A DNA stretch of 64,000 nucleotides from Chlamydiales bacterium (GCA_016185065.1 JACPOL010000008.1:620001-684000), one strand, 5' to 3'. Counted from the stretch's first letter, positions 35,466-44,959 are shown. Notes: generated from the letters alone by a model not told the origin. Numbers and translations are program-made.

Positions 35466-36509
35466 ATGCTTATCGCAGAAGTCGAAGCAAAAAATAAACG
35501 AGTTGATGTCAAAGAAAAGAGGCTCATCAACTGCCACACAGTGGATGTTAACCAGCTGATGCCGCTTAAATACAAGTGGGCGTGGGAGCACTACCTCAAC
35601 GGATGTGCAAACCACTGGATGCCTACTGAAGTTCCGATGGGAAAGGATATCGAGACCTGGAAGTCGGGCGATCTAACTGCCGATGAGAAGCGCGTGATCA
35701 TGCGCAACCTCGGCTTCTTCAGCACAGCTGAGAGTCTGGTTGGCAATAACATCGTTCTCGCGATCTTCAAATATGTAACCAATCCAGAAGTTAGACAGTA
35801 CCTTCTTAGACAGGCGTTTGAAGAGGCGATCCACACTCACACCTTCCACTACATCGTAGAGTCTCTCTCTCTCGACCAGGGTGAGATCTTCAACATGTAC
35901 AACGAGATCAACACGATCCACGCTAAAGATGCTTTTGAGATGAAGCTGACAGAGCAGATGGTAAAAGGAGATTTCAATACTGCAACTCCTGAAGGCGCTC
36001 AGACGTTTTTAAAGAATCTGATCGGCTACTACATCATTATGGAAGGGATCTTCTTCTACAGCGGCTTCGTCATGATCCTCTCCTTCCACCGCCAGAATAA
36101 GATGACAGGTATTGGAGAGCAGTTCCAGTACATCCTGCGCGATGAGACGGTCCACCTCAACTTTGGAATCGACCTGATCAACGGCATTAAAGAGGAGAAT
36201 CCAGAGGTCTGGACACCCGCCTTCCAAGCGCACATCACAGAGCTCGTGAAAGAGGCTGTTGAACTAGAAGTTCTCTATGCACAAGACTGCCTCCCAAAAG
36301 GAATTCTGGGGCTTACAGCTCCGATGTTCCGCGACTACGTGCAGTACATTGCCGATAGACGCTTAGAGCGCATTGGACTTAAGGCGATCTACCGCTCTAA
36401 AAATCCATTCCCTTGGATGAGCGAGACGATCGACCTCGGTAAAGAGAAGAACTTCTTCGAAACGCGCGTCAATGAGTATCAGTCCTCTGCAACGCTCTCT
36501 TGGACCTAA
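35466..36509 (+). CDS. nrdB: Ribonucleoside-diphosphate reductase small subunit, class Ic type
   Basis: A 347-residue NrdB. Metal ligands visible are Glu89 (FFSTAES), Glu120 and His123 ([10 protein letters not shown]), the Glu in IMEGIFFYS and the Glu/His pair in DETVHLNFG. The residue at the radical-tyrosine position is Phe127 (EAIHTHTF), identical in place to Chlamydia trachomatis NrdB. By established work that enzyme uses a Mn(IV)/Fe(III) centre instead of a tyrosyl radical. This enzyme is therefore expected to be radical-tyrosine-free and resistant to hydroxyurea-like quenching. The stop directly abuts the ATG of the M16 protease gene. Confidence 0.97.
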   Translation: MLIAEVEAKNKRVDVKEKRLINCHTVDVNQLMPLKYKWAWEHYLNGCANHWMPTEVPMGKDIETWKSGDLTADEKRVIMRNLGFFSTAESLVGNNIVLAIFKYVTNPEVRQYLLRQAFEEAIHTHTFHYIVESLSLDQGEIFNMYNEINTIHAKDAFEMKLTEQMVKGDFNTATPEGAQTFLKNLIGYYIIMEGIFFYSGFVMILSFHRQNKMTGIGEQFQYILRDETVHLNFGIDLINGIKEENPEVWTPAFQAHITELVKEAVELEVLYAQDCLPKGILGLTAPMFRDYVQYIADRRLERIGLKAIYRSKNPFPWMSETIDLGKEKNFFETRVNEYQSSATLSWT

Positions 36510-39452
36510 ATGACGAGAGATCTGTTTCTAGAGGATGTCGGTGACCGCTACGGCGATTTCGTCGTAACAAAAGTTGCTGCGATCACAGAACTGGGTAGCA
36601 CACTGCGCGAGCTGACGCACGAACCGTCAGGCGCGCAGGTGATGCATATCGCTGCTGACGACCCTGAAAACCTATTCTCTCTCTCTTTTAAAACACTGCC
36701 AGACAGCTCGAATGGTGTAGCCCACATCTTAGAACATACTGTTCTTTGCGGCTCGCGCAGATTCCCTATTAAAGATCCTTTTTTTGCAATGAGCAGGCGC
36801 AGTCTAAACACCTACATGAATGCGCTTACCGGCTCCGATTTCACCTGCTATCCCGCAGCCTCTCAAGTGGAGAAGGACTTCTACAATCTCCTGGATGTCT
36901 ATATCGATGCCGTCTTTCATCCAGAGTTGAAAGAGGTCAGCTTTTTACAGGAGGGCCACAGGCTTGAATTCGCAGATCCAAAAGATCCCACCTCTCCATT
37001 AGAATATAAAGGAATCGTTCTCAATGAGATGAAGGGAAGTCTCTCTTCTGCCGATTCTCGTCTCTGGTATGAGATGATGGCGGCCCTCTTTCCTAACCTC
37101 CCCTATGGATTCAACTCAGGTGGAGATCCTAAAGAGATTCCCAAACTAACTTATGAAGAGCTCATCGCTTTTCATGAGACCTACTACAATCCGAGCAGAT
37201 GTCTCTTCTTCTTCTACGGGAACCTTCCCCTTAAAAAACACCTCGATTTTATCGCTGAAAAAGCGCTGAAAAACAGCAGAAGAGAGCCCCCACTTCCTCC
37301 GATTCCACTTCAAAAACGGTTTGACGCCCCTCGCACCTTCGAATACCAGTTCCCCATCAACGAAGGCGAGAGCCTTGAGAACAAGACGATCATCGCCTTC
37401 GGCTGGCTCACACTCCCACTTCTTGAGCAAGATGATGTCCTCGCTCTCTGTGTGCTCGACTCTATTCTGATGGACACCGACGCCTCCCTGCTTAAACTTC
37501 CCCTTCTTAAATCGGGCCTCTGTGTGCATGCGGATGCCCACATCGATGTCGACATGAGCGAAGTCCCCTACCTGATCGTCTGTAAAGGAGGCGAAAAGAA
37601 GAACGCTGACGAGCTGGAAAAGCTCCTGCTCTCATCTCTAGAAAAGATCGCTGAAGATGGAATTCCTCCTCACCTCATCGACACCGCAATCCACCAGCTC
37701 GAATTCGCGCGCACCGAGATCTCTGGAGACTCTTCGCCTTTTGGACTCACTCTATTTATGCGCTCAGCCCTTGCTAAACAGCACGGCTGCCCTCCTGAGA
37801 ACGCTCTAAAGGTCCACACTCACTTCGAAAAGCTGATCAGACAGAGTAGAGATCCAAAATACTTCCCCTCCCTCATCAGAAAGCTGCTTATCGACAATCC
37901 TCACAGAGTCCGCCTCGTGATGAGCCCAGATCCGGGCCTCGCATCGCAAGAGCTCGCTCAAGAGAAGGCTCTGCTTGAAGAGATCAAAAAATCCCTAACC
38001 AAAAGTGAGGTCAGCTCGATTGTTAAACAGGCGGAGAATCTCACTCTCTACCAGAAGAAGATGGAGAGCCAGAATATCGACCTCCTTCCAAAAGTTGGAT
38101 TAGAAGATGTTCCGCTGCTTGTCACCGATTTTAAACTCCACGAGGAGAATTTTGGCGACCTCCGCATCTTTCACCACAACTGTTTTACGAATCAGATCCT
38201 CTATGTCGATCTCGTGCTCGACCTGCCAGAGCTCTCCCAAGAAGAGCTCCCCTATCTCCAGCTCCTCGTCTCCCTTCTTTCAGAGATCGGAGCCGGACCA
38301 CGAGATTGGAGAAGCAACCTAGAGTATATCCAATCACACACCGGCGGCATAGGAGCTGTAACTTCTCTCCATCCCCAGATCGAAATGCCGCAGGTGTTAA
38401 AGCCCTCATTTACGATCCGCGGAAAAGCCCTCTATCGAAAAGCAGACAAGCTTTTTGATCTTATTAAAGAGATCATTGTCTCTCCGCGCCTCAATGAGAA
38501 AGAGAGGATTCAAGAGCTTATTCTGCAGCTCGACACCTCGATGCAGAACCGCTTTAATCGCCAGGCGCTCCGCTATGCGCTTCAGCTAGCTTTAAGCAGC
38601 TTTTCTCACGCCTCTCACCTTGCTAACTCCCTCTACGGGTTAACCTACTTCAAAGAGGTACAGCATATTGCAAAACTGGCTCAAGAGAAACCCGACGTCA
38701 TCATCGACCGGCTGCTCGCAGTTAAAGATAAGGTCTTCTCTCACAAGTCCCCCCACCTCATCCTCAGCTGCGATGAGAAGATGTACAGAGAGCTTCAGAA
38801 AGAGGGCTTCTTTGGACTCGCTAAACTCCCTCTCAAACCTCCCGCTATCTGGAAGAGCGACTTCCCCCTAGAACCCGTCGCCTCACATGCAAGACCGATC
38901 TCCTCTCCAGTTGCCTTTACCGTTCAAGCTTTTAGATCCGTCCACTACATCCATCCCCACTCTCCTGCGATAAGCTGCGCGATGCCCCTGTTTGAAAATA
39001 AGATCTTCCATCGCAAGATTCGAGAAGAGGGAGGCGCGTATGGAACGGGCGCTGCCTATAGCTCCTCTTTTGGAAACTTCTATTTTTACGCCTACCGCGA
39101 TCCTCACCTTGGCCAGACGTTAAAAGTATTTTCAAAATCTATTGAAACAATCGCTTCAGGAAGCTTCGATGAGCGCGATCTTGAAGAGGCTAAACTCGGC
39201 GTTATTCAATCGATGGATATGCCTATCGCCCCCGGCAGCAGAGCGATTGCAGCCTATAACAACTGGCGCGATGGAAAGACGAAAGAGCGTCGGCAGCTCT
39301 ACCGCGACAGCCTCCTCAGCCTGAATAAAAAACAGATTATGCAAGCGGTAGAAAAAGAGATCCTTCCTCAAAAAGATGCTGGCATTACCATCTCTTTTGC
39401 CGGCCGCGAACTCCTCGAAAAAGAGAACCTCCTCCCCATCCTCCCTCTGTAA
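36510..39452 (+). CDS. M16C zinc metalloprotease (insulinase family, PreP-like)
   Basis: A 980-residue peptidase of the M16C type. The inverted zinc motif HILEH is at residues 72-76, the distal Glu lies in the VLNEMKGSLSS region, and the M16C-associated domain fills the middle. The second half, which is inactive and without HxxEH, contains the R/Y substrate motif region around EEGGAYGTGAAYSS. Such enzymes close around short peptides and digest them; PreP and chlamydial homologs lack a signal peptide here, so it acts in the cytoplasm. The start abuts the nrdB stop (TAAATG), giving an nrdA-nrdB-protease operon. Chlamydia has an insulinase-family gene beside htrA, the same as here. Confidence 0.93.
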   Translation: MTRDLFLEDVGDRYGDFVVTKVAAITELGSTLRELTHEPSGAQVMHIAADDPENLFSLSFKTLPDSSNGVAHILEHTVLCGSRRFPIKDPFFAMSRRSLNTYMNALTGSDFTCYPAASQVEKDFYNLLDVYIDAVFHPELKEVSFLQEGHRLEFADPKDPTSPLEYKGIVLNEMKGSLSSADSRLWYEMMAALFPNLPYGFNSGGDPKEIPKLTYEELIAFHETYYNPSRCLFFFYGNLPLKKHLDFIAEKALKNSRREPPLPPIPLQKRFDAPRTFEYQFPINEGESLENKTIIAFGWLTLPLLEQDDVLALCVLDSILMDTDASLLKLPLLKSGLCVHADAHIDVDMSEVPYLIVCKGGEKKNADELEKLLLSSLEKIAEDGIPPHLIDTAIHQLEFARTEISGDSSPFGLTLFMRSALAKQHGCPPENALKVHTHFEKLIRQSRDPKYFPSLIRKLLIDNPHRVRLVMSPDPGLASQELAQEKALLEEIKKSLTKSEVSSIVKQAENLTLYQKKMESQNIDLLPKVGLEDVPLLVTDFKLHEENFGDLRIFHHNCFTNQILYVDLVLDLPELSQEELPYLQLLVSLLSEIGAGPRDWRSNLEYIQSHTGGIGAVTSLHPQIEMPQVLKPSFTIRGKALYRKADKLFDLIKEIIVSPRLNEKERIQELILQLDTSMQNRFNRQALRYALQLALSSFSHASHLANSLYGLTYFKEVQHIAKLAQEKPDVIIDRLLAVKDKVFSHKSPHLILSCDEKMYRELQKEGFFGLAKLPLKPPAIWKSDFPLEPVASHARPISSPVAFTVQAFRSVHYIHPHSPAISCAMPLFENKIFHRKIREEGGAYGTGAAYSSSFGNFYFYAYRDPHLGQTLKVFSKSIETIASGSFDERDLEEAKLGVIQSMDMPIAPGSRAIAAYNNWRDGKTKERRQLYRDSLLSLNKKQIMQAVEKEILPQKDAGITISFAGRELLEKENLLPILPL

Positions 39453-39529
39453 TTTTTACCCCCTTGTGCTTTTCTGAGGTCGGCGATATATTGAGGCGTT
39501 CCGGCTTATATCACGAGGAGACCATGGCT

Positions 39530-40975
39530 ATGAAACACTACCTAATCGCATCCACACTTCTTCTCTCAATTTCTTCATTTGCAGCGCCTGCACCGAAACC
39601 CGCTGCTGCCGACACGATGCCGAAAGAGTGCTGCTCGGCAGAGCAGACCTCGAAGGCGTTCACGATGGTCGCCAAGAAGGCGATGCCAGCTGTCGTCTTC
39701 GTGAAAATACAGAGCAACGTTCAAGAAGAGGCTGGACCTGGCGAGAACTACCAGCAGAATCCTTTTGACTACTATGGCGACGACTTTTTCAATCGCTTCT
39801 TCGGCTTCTCCCCAAAGGGACAGGGTAGAGCTCCACAGCCGCAGATGAGTCAGGGCTCTGGCTTCATAGTCACTGCAGATGGTTACATCATGACCAACGC
39901 CCACGTGGTTAAAGGAGCGGATAAGATCTCAGTTGTCCTCAACGATGGCCGCGAGCTCGATGCTACACTTGTTGGATCCGATCCTCACACTGATATCGCC
40001 ATCATTAAAGTCGATGACAAGAACCTCCCCTTTATCGTCCTCGGAAACTCCGATCTCATGGACATTGGAGAGTGGGTAATTGCAATCGGAAGCCCGTTTC
40101 AGCTCGAGGCCTCACTCACCGTTGGGGTCATTAGCGCTAAAGGAAGACAGAACCTTCGCATCAACGACCTTGAAGACTTTATCCAGACAGATGCTGCCAT
40201 CAATCCCGGCAACTCTGGCGGACCTCTTCTAAACCTGAAGAGCGAAGTCATCGGCATTAACACAGCCATCGTCTCTCGCTCGGGCGGCTATATGGGAATC
40301 GGCTTTGCCGTTCCAAGCAATATGGCGCGCAACATCATGACTCAGATCATCGACAAGGGGTCTGTAACGCGCGGCTTCCTCGGCGTCTCCCTTCAGCCTG
40401 TGGATAAGGATATCGCCGATGCCTTCAATCTTGAAAAAGCAGAAGGCGCGCTCGTCTCAGAGGTCATCAAAGACTCTCCTGCAGATCAGGCTGGCTTAAA
40501 ACAGGGAGATATCATCCTTGAGTACAATAAGAACTCGATCAAGTCTCTCGGCGGCTTTAGAAATGAGATCTCTCTCATGGCACCAGGCTCTAAGATCGAT
40601 CTTAAGGTCAATCGCAAAGGAAAGATTTTAAACATTCCAGTCACCCTCGGTTCAGCATCTGATGATAAGCTCTCGACAGGAGGCATCGTTCAGAAGCTCG
40701 GCTTAGAGGTAGAGGCTCTCACTCCTGAAAATGCAAAAGAGATCGGCTATCCAAGAGGCGAAGAGGGCGTTGTCATCACCAGGATTAAGCCCGGCTCAAT
40801 CAGCGCGAGAGCAGGCCTCCGCCCCGGATTCTTGATTCAAGCGATCGACCATAAGAAGATCACAAACGTCTCAGAGTTCAACGAAGCGCTCAACGACCTT
40901 AGCAACAAGAAGCGCGTGCTTCTGCTTGTACGCCAAGGCACAGCAACTCGCTTCTACTCGCTTAAACTCGAATAG
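39530..40975 (+). CDS. htrA: HtrA/DegP periplasmic serine protease-chaperone
   Basis: A 481-residue protein with a signal peptide (residues 1-18) and catalytic His125 (TNAHVV), Asp155 (HTDIAI) and Ser229 (GNSGGP). Two PDZ domains follow, at about 270-360 and 395-475. It degrades or refolds misfolded proteins in the periplasm; chlamydial HtrA is also known to reach the inclusion and host cytosol. The frame opens at 39464, but an AGGAG site at 39516-39520 points to ATG 39530 (9 bases away) or ATG 39524. The extra upstream residues do not look like part of a signal peptide. It is followed 13 bases later by umuD. Confidence 0.96.
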   Translation: MKHYLIASTLLLSISSFAAPAPKPAAADTMPKECCSAEQTSKAFTMVAKKAMPAVVFVKIQSNVQEEAGPGENYQQNPFDYYGDDFFNRFFGFSPKGQGRAPQPQMSQGSGFIVTADGYIMTNAHVVKGADKISVVLNDGRELDATLVGSDPHTDIAIIKVDDKNLPFIVLGNSDLMDIGEWVIAIGSPFQLEASLTVGVISAKGRQNLRINDLEDFIQTDAAINPGNSGGPLLNLKSEVIGINTAIVSRSGGYMGIGFAVPSNMARNIMTQIIDKGSVTRGFLGVSLQPVDKDIADAFNLEKAEGALVSEVIKDSPADQAGLKQGDIILEYNKNSIKSLGGFRNEISLMAPGSKIDLKVNRKGKILNIPVTLGSASDDKLSTGGIVQKLGLEVEALTPENAKEIGYPRGEEGVVITRIKPGSISARAGLRPGFLIQAIDHKKITNVSEFNEALNDLSNKKRVLLLVRQGTATRFYSLKLE

Positions 40976-40988
40976 AGAAGTTAGTGAA

Positions 40989-41378
40989 ATGACTGCCATA
41001 CCTCTCTTTGAAAGCAGTGTCTCCGCAGGGTTTCCCTGCCCTGCTGAGACCAGCATCGATCAGACACTTGATCTGAACGCACTCCTCGTCACCCACCCTG
41101 CTGCCACCTTCTTTGTCCGCGTGCAGGGAAACTCGATGGAGGGGGCGAACATCTTCTCTGGGGATATTCTCATTGTCGACCGCTCGCTTGAAGCCGTCCA
41201 TGGAAAGGTCGTCGTTGCAATTCTAGGCGGAGAGTTCACCGTCAAACGCCTCCACAAACGCCGTGAAAAGATCTCTCTTGTTGCAGAGCATCCCGACTAC
41301 AAGCCCATCGAGATCTCCACAGCCAGCGACTTCCAGGTCTGGGGCGTAGTCACCCACGTCATCCACCAGATGCGCTAA
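40989..41378 (+). CDS. umuD: UmuD-like S24 peptidase, Pol V accessory subunit
   Basis: A 129-residue LexA/UmuD-type protein. The self-cleavage site is the Ala13-Gly14 pair in SAGFPCP, the catalytic Ser49 is in GNSMEG and the Lys86 is in GEFTVKRL. The Ser-to-Lys spacing of 37 is the same as in E. coli UmuD. RecA-stimulated cleavage would convert it to UmuD', which joins UmuC to make the error-prone polymerase V. The frame is open from 40926, but ATG 40989 gives the family length. The last base of its stop is the first base of the umuC ATG (TAATG), so they are coupled. Confidence 0.93.
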   Translation: MTAIPLFESSVSAGFPCPAETSIDQTLDLNALLVTHPAATFFVRVQGNSMEGANIFSGDILIVDRSLEAVHGKVVVAILGGEFTVKRLHKRREKISLVAEHPDYKPIEISTASDFQVWGVVTHVIHQMR

Positions 41379-42628
41379 TGTTCTATCTACTTGTCGACTG
41401 CAACCAGTTCTTTGTCGCCTGCGAGCAAGTCTTTAATCCCAATCTGCTTGGAAAGCCAGTCGTTGTACTCTCGAGTAGTGACGGATGCATCCTCGCGCGC
41501 TCAAAAGAGGCAAAGGCCCTCGGCATTCCCATGGGAGCACCCGTCTACCAGTGGGCGCAATTCTTCAAAGAGAGAGGCGTGCATACGCGCAGCTGTAACT
41601 TCGCCCTCTATGCCGATATGTCTCAACGCGTCATGCAGACTCTGCGCAGCTTTGGAACAGAAATTGAGGAGTACTCGGTCGATGAGGCCTTCCTGCTGGC
41701 CCCTGCAGAGGAAGCGCTGGCAATAAAAGAGCGAGTCTTCAAGTGGACAGGCATTCACGTCTCCATCGGCATCGGCACCACTAAAACTCTCGCTAAGGTC
41801 GCCAACGACCTAGCTAAAAAACTCCCTTCGGGCATCCTTCAACTCACAGAGCCTGAAACGATCGACTCCCACCTGCGCAAGATCCCTCCTTCCGATATCT
41901 GGGGCGTCGGATCGCGCCTAAATACAAAGCTCAAAGAAGAGGGCATCCGCACCGCGCTCCAGCTTAAAAACGCCTCCGATCCTTGGCTGCAGAAGCGCTT
42001 CTCTGTCATGCTGCTGCGCACTGCGCTTGAACTCCGCGGTATCCCCGCTCTCTCCCTTGAGGAGATCCCCGAAATACGACAGTCGCTTACCCACGCGCGC
42101 TCCTTCTCTCACCGCGTCACAGCACTCAGCGAGCTTGAAGAGGCCCTCTCCTCCTACGTCGCCTCCGCCGCAGAAAAGCTGCGCAGTGAAGAGCTATCCT
42201 GCCGCTCCCTCTCCGTCTTCCTCACCACTTCCCCCTTTCTCTCTCCTCCCGACTACTACGCAAATACACTCTCGATCACCCTTCCAGAGCCCACCTCCTA
42301 CACTCCCCTGCTCATCAGCTCTGCCAAAGAGGCGCTTAAGAAGATCTACCGCGAGGGCTTCCTCTACAAAAAGGTCGGCATCACCTTTGCAGAGATCTCC
42401 TCTGCAACTGCCCACCAGTCCGACCTCTTTACACAGGCCACCACACATCCAGAAGTACATGAGAAGAAGAAGCGCGCCATGGCGCTTATCGATCAGGTGA
42501 ACTCCTCAACCGGAGCCCACCTCCACTTCGCCGCAGAGGGCATCAAGAAAGAGTGGAAGAGACCCGCAGAAAACTGCTCTCCCCGCTACACAACGCGCTG
42601 GGACGAGCTACTGACAATTGTTAACTAA
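41378..42628 (+). CDS. umuC: UmuC, Y-family DNA polymerase V catalytic subunit
   Basis: A 416-residue Y-family polymerase. LLVDCNQFFVACEQVFNP opens the palm domain, YSVDEAFL supplies the two acidic metal ligands, IGIGTTKTLAKVANDLAK is the family signature and an HhH segment follows (DIWGVGSRLNTKLKEEGI). The little-finger and C-terminal UmuC extension are present. It copies past lesions with low fidelity as Pol V with UmuD'2. It overlaps umuD by one base and its 3' end runs 8 bases into the convergent higA gene. Placed between htrA and the F-box block, umuDC is part of the accessory stretch that interrupts the chlamydial core order. Confidence 0.95.
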   Translation: MFYLLVDCNQFFVACEQVFNPNLLGKPVVVLSSSDGCILARSKEAKALGIPMGAPVYQWAQFFKERGVHTRSCNFALYADMSQRVMQTLRSFGTEIEEYSVDEAFLLAPAEEALAIKERVFKWTGIHVSIGIGTTKTLAKVANDLAKKLPSGILQLTEPETIDSHLRKIPPSDIWGVGSRLNTKLKEEGIRTALQLKNASDPWLQKRFSVMLLRTALELRGIPALSLEEIPEIRQSLTHARSFSHRVTALSELEEALSSYVASAAEKLRSEELSCRSLSVFLTTSPFLSPPDYYANTLSITLPEPTSYTPLLISSAKEALKKIYREGFLYKKVGITFAEISSATAHQSDLFTQATTHPEVHEKKKRAMALIDQVNSSTGAHLHFAAEGIKKEWKRPAENCSPRYTTRWDELLTIVN

Positions 42629-42971
42629 AAGACGGGGATATTCTTGCGATTCCAATATTTTGCCTGATATGAAGGAACTCGCCATTTTTAAGAATCGGCT
42701 TAACCTGAACATGCTTGCGTTCGTGTTCTTCAATCCATAAATCGTAGTTCTGCTGTAAATTAAGCCAAAGTTGCGGGGTTGTGTCGAGCGCTTCTGCTAA
42801 TGAAAGCGCAAGAGAAGGAGTAATGCTTGCTGCGCCAGCTCTGATTTTAAATAGAGTATTGCGAGCGATGCCCAACCTATCAGCAAACTTTTGCAAATTT
42901 AGTTGCAAGGGTTCGATATAAAGTTTGTCTAAAACTTCTCCCGGATGTGTAGGCTTTCTTCTCTTTGCCAT
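42621..42971 (-). CDS. higA: HigA-type antitoxin, XRE HTH
   Basis: A 116-residue antitoxin of the HigA family. It starts with PTHPGEVLDKLYIEPL, followed by a helix-turn-helix (LQKFADRLGIARNTLFKIRAG and the following SITPSLALSLAEALDTTPQLWL), which is the family signature. The C-terminal ~30 residues extend beyond many HigA proteins. It binds HigB and, through the HTH, the palindrome upstream of higB (43286-43308), so the pair is autoregulated. It follows higB by 14 bases, the typical HigBA order. The 3' end overlaps umuC by 8 bases on the other strand. Confidence 0.92.
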   Translation of the reverse strand: MAKRRKPTHPGEVLDKLYIEPLQLNLQKFADRLGIARNTLFKIRAGAASITPSLALSLAEALDTTPQLWLNLQQNYDLWIEEHERKHVQVKPILKNGEFLHIRQNIGIARISPSFS

Positions 42972-42985
42972 AAATTACATTCTCT

Positions 42986-43267
42986 CTAGTGGTGGTCTAT
43001 TAAATTTACGTCGATTGCTTCACCATTTTCAAAGCGAAAAATAATCGTCCAATTACCATTGACATGAACCGAATAGAAGCCTTTAAGACCTCCTTTTAAA
43101 AGGTGAAAGTCGGATCCAGGAAAGTTCATGTCTTTAGCCTCCATCGCAGAGTTAAGCAGATCCAAAACAAGTTCGATCTTCTTTGCGTGGGCTGCCTGAA
43201 TCCCCGCTTTACTTCCAGAATCAAAGAACTTCTTCAACCCTTTATGCTTAAAACTCTTAATCGCCAT
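42986..43267 (-). CDS. higB: HigB-type toxin (RelE/ParE superfamily)
   Basis: A 93-residue ribosome-dependent mRNA interferase of the HigB family. It contains an AGIQAAHAKKIELVLDLLN helix pair, LKGGLKGFYSVHVNGNWTI with the catalytic Arg/Lys-type region replaced by Lys and Asn, IIFRFENGEAIDVNLIDHH at the end. The frame is open to 43363, but ATG 43267 (MAIKSFKHKGLKKFF) matches the family. Lines of evidence for activity are limited; the core looks complete. It is the first gene of a higBA operon with a palindromic operator 19 bases upstream. Confidence 0.9.
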   Translation of the reverse strand: MAIKSFKHKGLKKFFDSGSKAGIQAAHAKKIELVLDLLNSAMEAKDMNFPGSDFHLLKGGLKGFYSVHVNGNWTIIFRFENGEAIDVNLIDHH

Positions 43268-43285
43268 GAAATTCTCGTTTATATC

Positions 43286-43308
43286 AATGTAATCAATTAG
43301 ATTACATT
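43286..43308 (-). promoter_or_regulatory. Palindromic operator of higBA
   Basis: AATGTAATC (43286-43294) and GATTACATT (43300-43308) are perfect 9-base arms around AATTA, 19 bases upstream of the higB start. This is the expected HigA binding site overlapping the promoter. Confidence 0.65.
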
Positions 43309-43369
43309 TGTCAACAAAGCCAATATTCTTACAAAGTAGGCCTCTAGAAGGAACTACCCACACTTTCTT

Positions 43370-43421
43370 TTGACCGAACGAAGAGAGGTCCCTGGACTGC
43401 GGCGCTTTTTGCGCCGCTCTG
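43370..43421. repeat. Dispersed repeat R2, single copy
   Basis: The stretch TTGACCGAACGAAGAGAGG, followed by a CCCTGGACTGCGGCGC hairpin (GGCGC/GCGCC), matches the copy at 57028-57075 at almost every base. Confidence 0.75.
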
Positions 43422-43443
43422 GCTTCTTAAGTTAAGTTTGTTA

Positions 43444-43480
43444 CACAACAAAATGTTGTGACAAGACAACAGAATGTTGT
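43444..43480. promoter_or_regulatory. Two tandem palindromes ACAACA-N3-TGTTGT, 21 bases apart
   Basis: ACAACAAAATGTTGT at 43445-43459 (extended by a C/G pair) and ACAACAGAATGTTGT at 43466-43480. The 21-base period equals two helical turns, the spacing used by cooperative dimeric regulators. It lies between the higBA promoter and the 3' end of the F-box operon. Confidence 0.5.
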
Positions 43481-43552
43481 AATCAAATACTCCAGCCGGC
43501 AACTACAGCAGCGGCCTGACATTGTTTCTGCGATTAAGAAAAGATGAGCTGG

Positions 43553-44959
43553 TCACGAGCGAAACAGGAGATTCCAGATCGCACTGAAGAAGTCTAGGAT
43601 ACAGTCGAAGAACTGCACAAAGAGGCTGCGTTCAGGCTCGGGTAAGGGGCCTTGAAGAGGCTGGTTAAAATCAATCCTGACATCTGTACCGTTAAGGCAA
43701 CGGATTGTAAGAACTCCTCTATTGAACTGAAATTCTGCATGGACCTGCTGTCCTATTAGGATCGCGCGGCGCTCTCCTGTTTCTAAATCGTAAATGCCAA
43801 GGCGGGTATCTTCAAGCAGCAAGACCCTATCTCCCAGCGCGAGCATGGTGGACCTGGTCTGTCTTGTTTCATGATAAGCAAGCTCGTTTCCAATATCGAT
43901 TTCTATAACCTTCAGCGGCTCGCCTGCCATGTTTTCTGGATCGAGCAGCAGCAGCTGATCGCTATCCTCAGTTTCAACTCTTGCACAATTTCCTTTTGAT
44001 GTCTGAACCACATCGCCAAAGATCTTACCGCGCACAACTCCCTCTGAACGCATCGTCTCAAGATTAAAGATCTCTGTGCGCTTCTCACTCTCAAATGTCC
44101 CTGTGACAAGTACTCTTCCGCATCGGCTAGTGATGCGCCCAAAATAGATAGGATCTGTTAGAGGGATATGGAGAAGATCTGGATTGTGATACTGGTACTC
44201 TCCATCTCTCGTCACTTCAACAAACCCTTGGCAGACGCTGATTTTAGTGGGAGTTGCAAAAACGATCTTGCCACCCAAAACCGTAAAACCATAACACCCC
44301 TCAGGTCCTTTTATCAGGCGGCTCTGAGTATCAGTTAAAGACCAGTGCGCTACATATGGATCGAGCCGAACTCCTATGACTCCTATGTCTCTTTCCTTAT
44401 TTCCAAACAGATAGAGCTGACCATCTACAATCTGACCTTGATCATACTCTGAAGGTACTCCTCCTGGAAGCCGCAACACCGGAAATAGATCCTTCCATCT
44501 GATTGTCTTTGTGATCTCTCTTGTAGAAGAGTCTCTGACACAAAGATTCTCTCCCTCAACGGTAAAAAGAAGATCCCCTCGTCCAGTCATGTAACCTCGC
44601 AAGGGAGCCCCTAAAGCGTTTGTCATTGCGGGAAGCGAAGCTGCATGAAAAGATCTCTGAGTTCTCCCAATCCGGTTCAGCGCTTCCAGACAGCTAACCT
44701 TCGGATCATCACCGGGAATTACGGAGGGCAGTGTTCTCTGGATAATGATCTTCCATCTATCGGAGTGGGTAAGCTGGGCCCACTTTTTGCAAGTTGCAGC
44801 AATTCGAGCCAGCTCTTCCAATCCGGCTATATTGTTCTCTCCACTTCCTTGAAAGCAGGAGAAAATGTGAATCAAACAGTCATCGGGCAGCCCTACTATC
44901 GAAGGAGAGCAAGCAGACTGTGCATCTAGCGACATGCTAGAGACTGCTCTTGTACTCAT
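43553..44959 (-). CDS. F-box protein with propeller-like region (third gene of F-box operon)
   Basis: A 468-residue protein. Residues 22-72 form an F-box (GLPDDCLIHIFSCF, ELARIAATCKKWAQL, DRWK), the eukaryotic motif that docks onto Skp1 in SCF ubiquitin ligases. From about residue 95 to 430, short strands repeat in the manner of a beta-propeller (GDLLFTVEG, GQLYLFGN, GKIVFATP, GRVLVTG, DRVLLLED), the usual substrate-binding partner of F-boxes. The C-terminus SLFVQFFDCILDFFSAIWN is a diverged form of the hydrophobic tail shared with the two preceding genes. It is expected to be a secreted effector redirecting host ubiquitination. The start overlaps the previous stop (ATGA). Confidence 0.82.
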   Translation of the reverse strand: MSTRAVSSMSLDAQSACSPSIVGLPDDCLIHIFSCFQGSGENNIAGLEELARIAATCKKWAQLTHSDRWKIIIQRTLPSVIPGDDPKVSCLEALNRIGRTQRSFHAASLPAMTNALGAPLRGYMTGRGDLLFTVEGENLCVRDSSTREITKTIRWKDLFPVLRLPGGVPSEYDQGQIVDGQLYLFGNKERDIGVIGVRLDPYVAHWSLTDTQSRLIKGPEGCYGFTVLGGKIVFATPTKISVCQGFVEVTRDGEYQYHNPDLLHIPLTDPIYFGRITSRCGRVLVTGTFESEKRTEIFNLETMRSEGVVRGKIFGDVVQTSKGNCARVETEDSDQLLLLDPENMAGEPLKVIEIDIGNELAYHETRQTRSTMLALGDRVLLLEDTRLGIYDLETGERRAILIGQQVHAEFQFNRGVLTIRCLNGTDVRIDFNQPLQGPLPEPERSLFVQFFDCILDFFSAIWNLLFRS

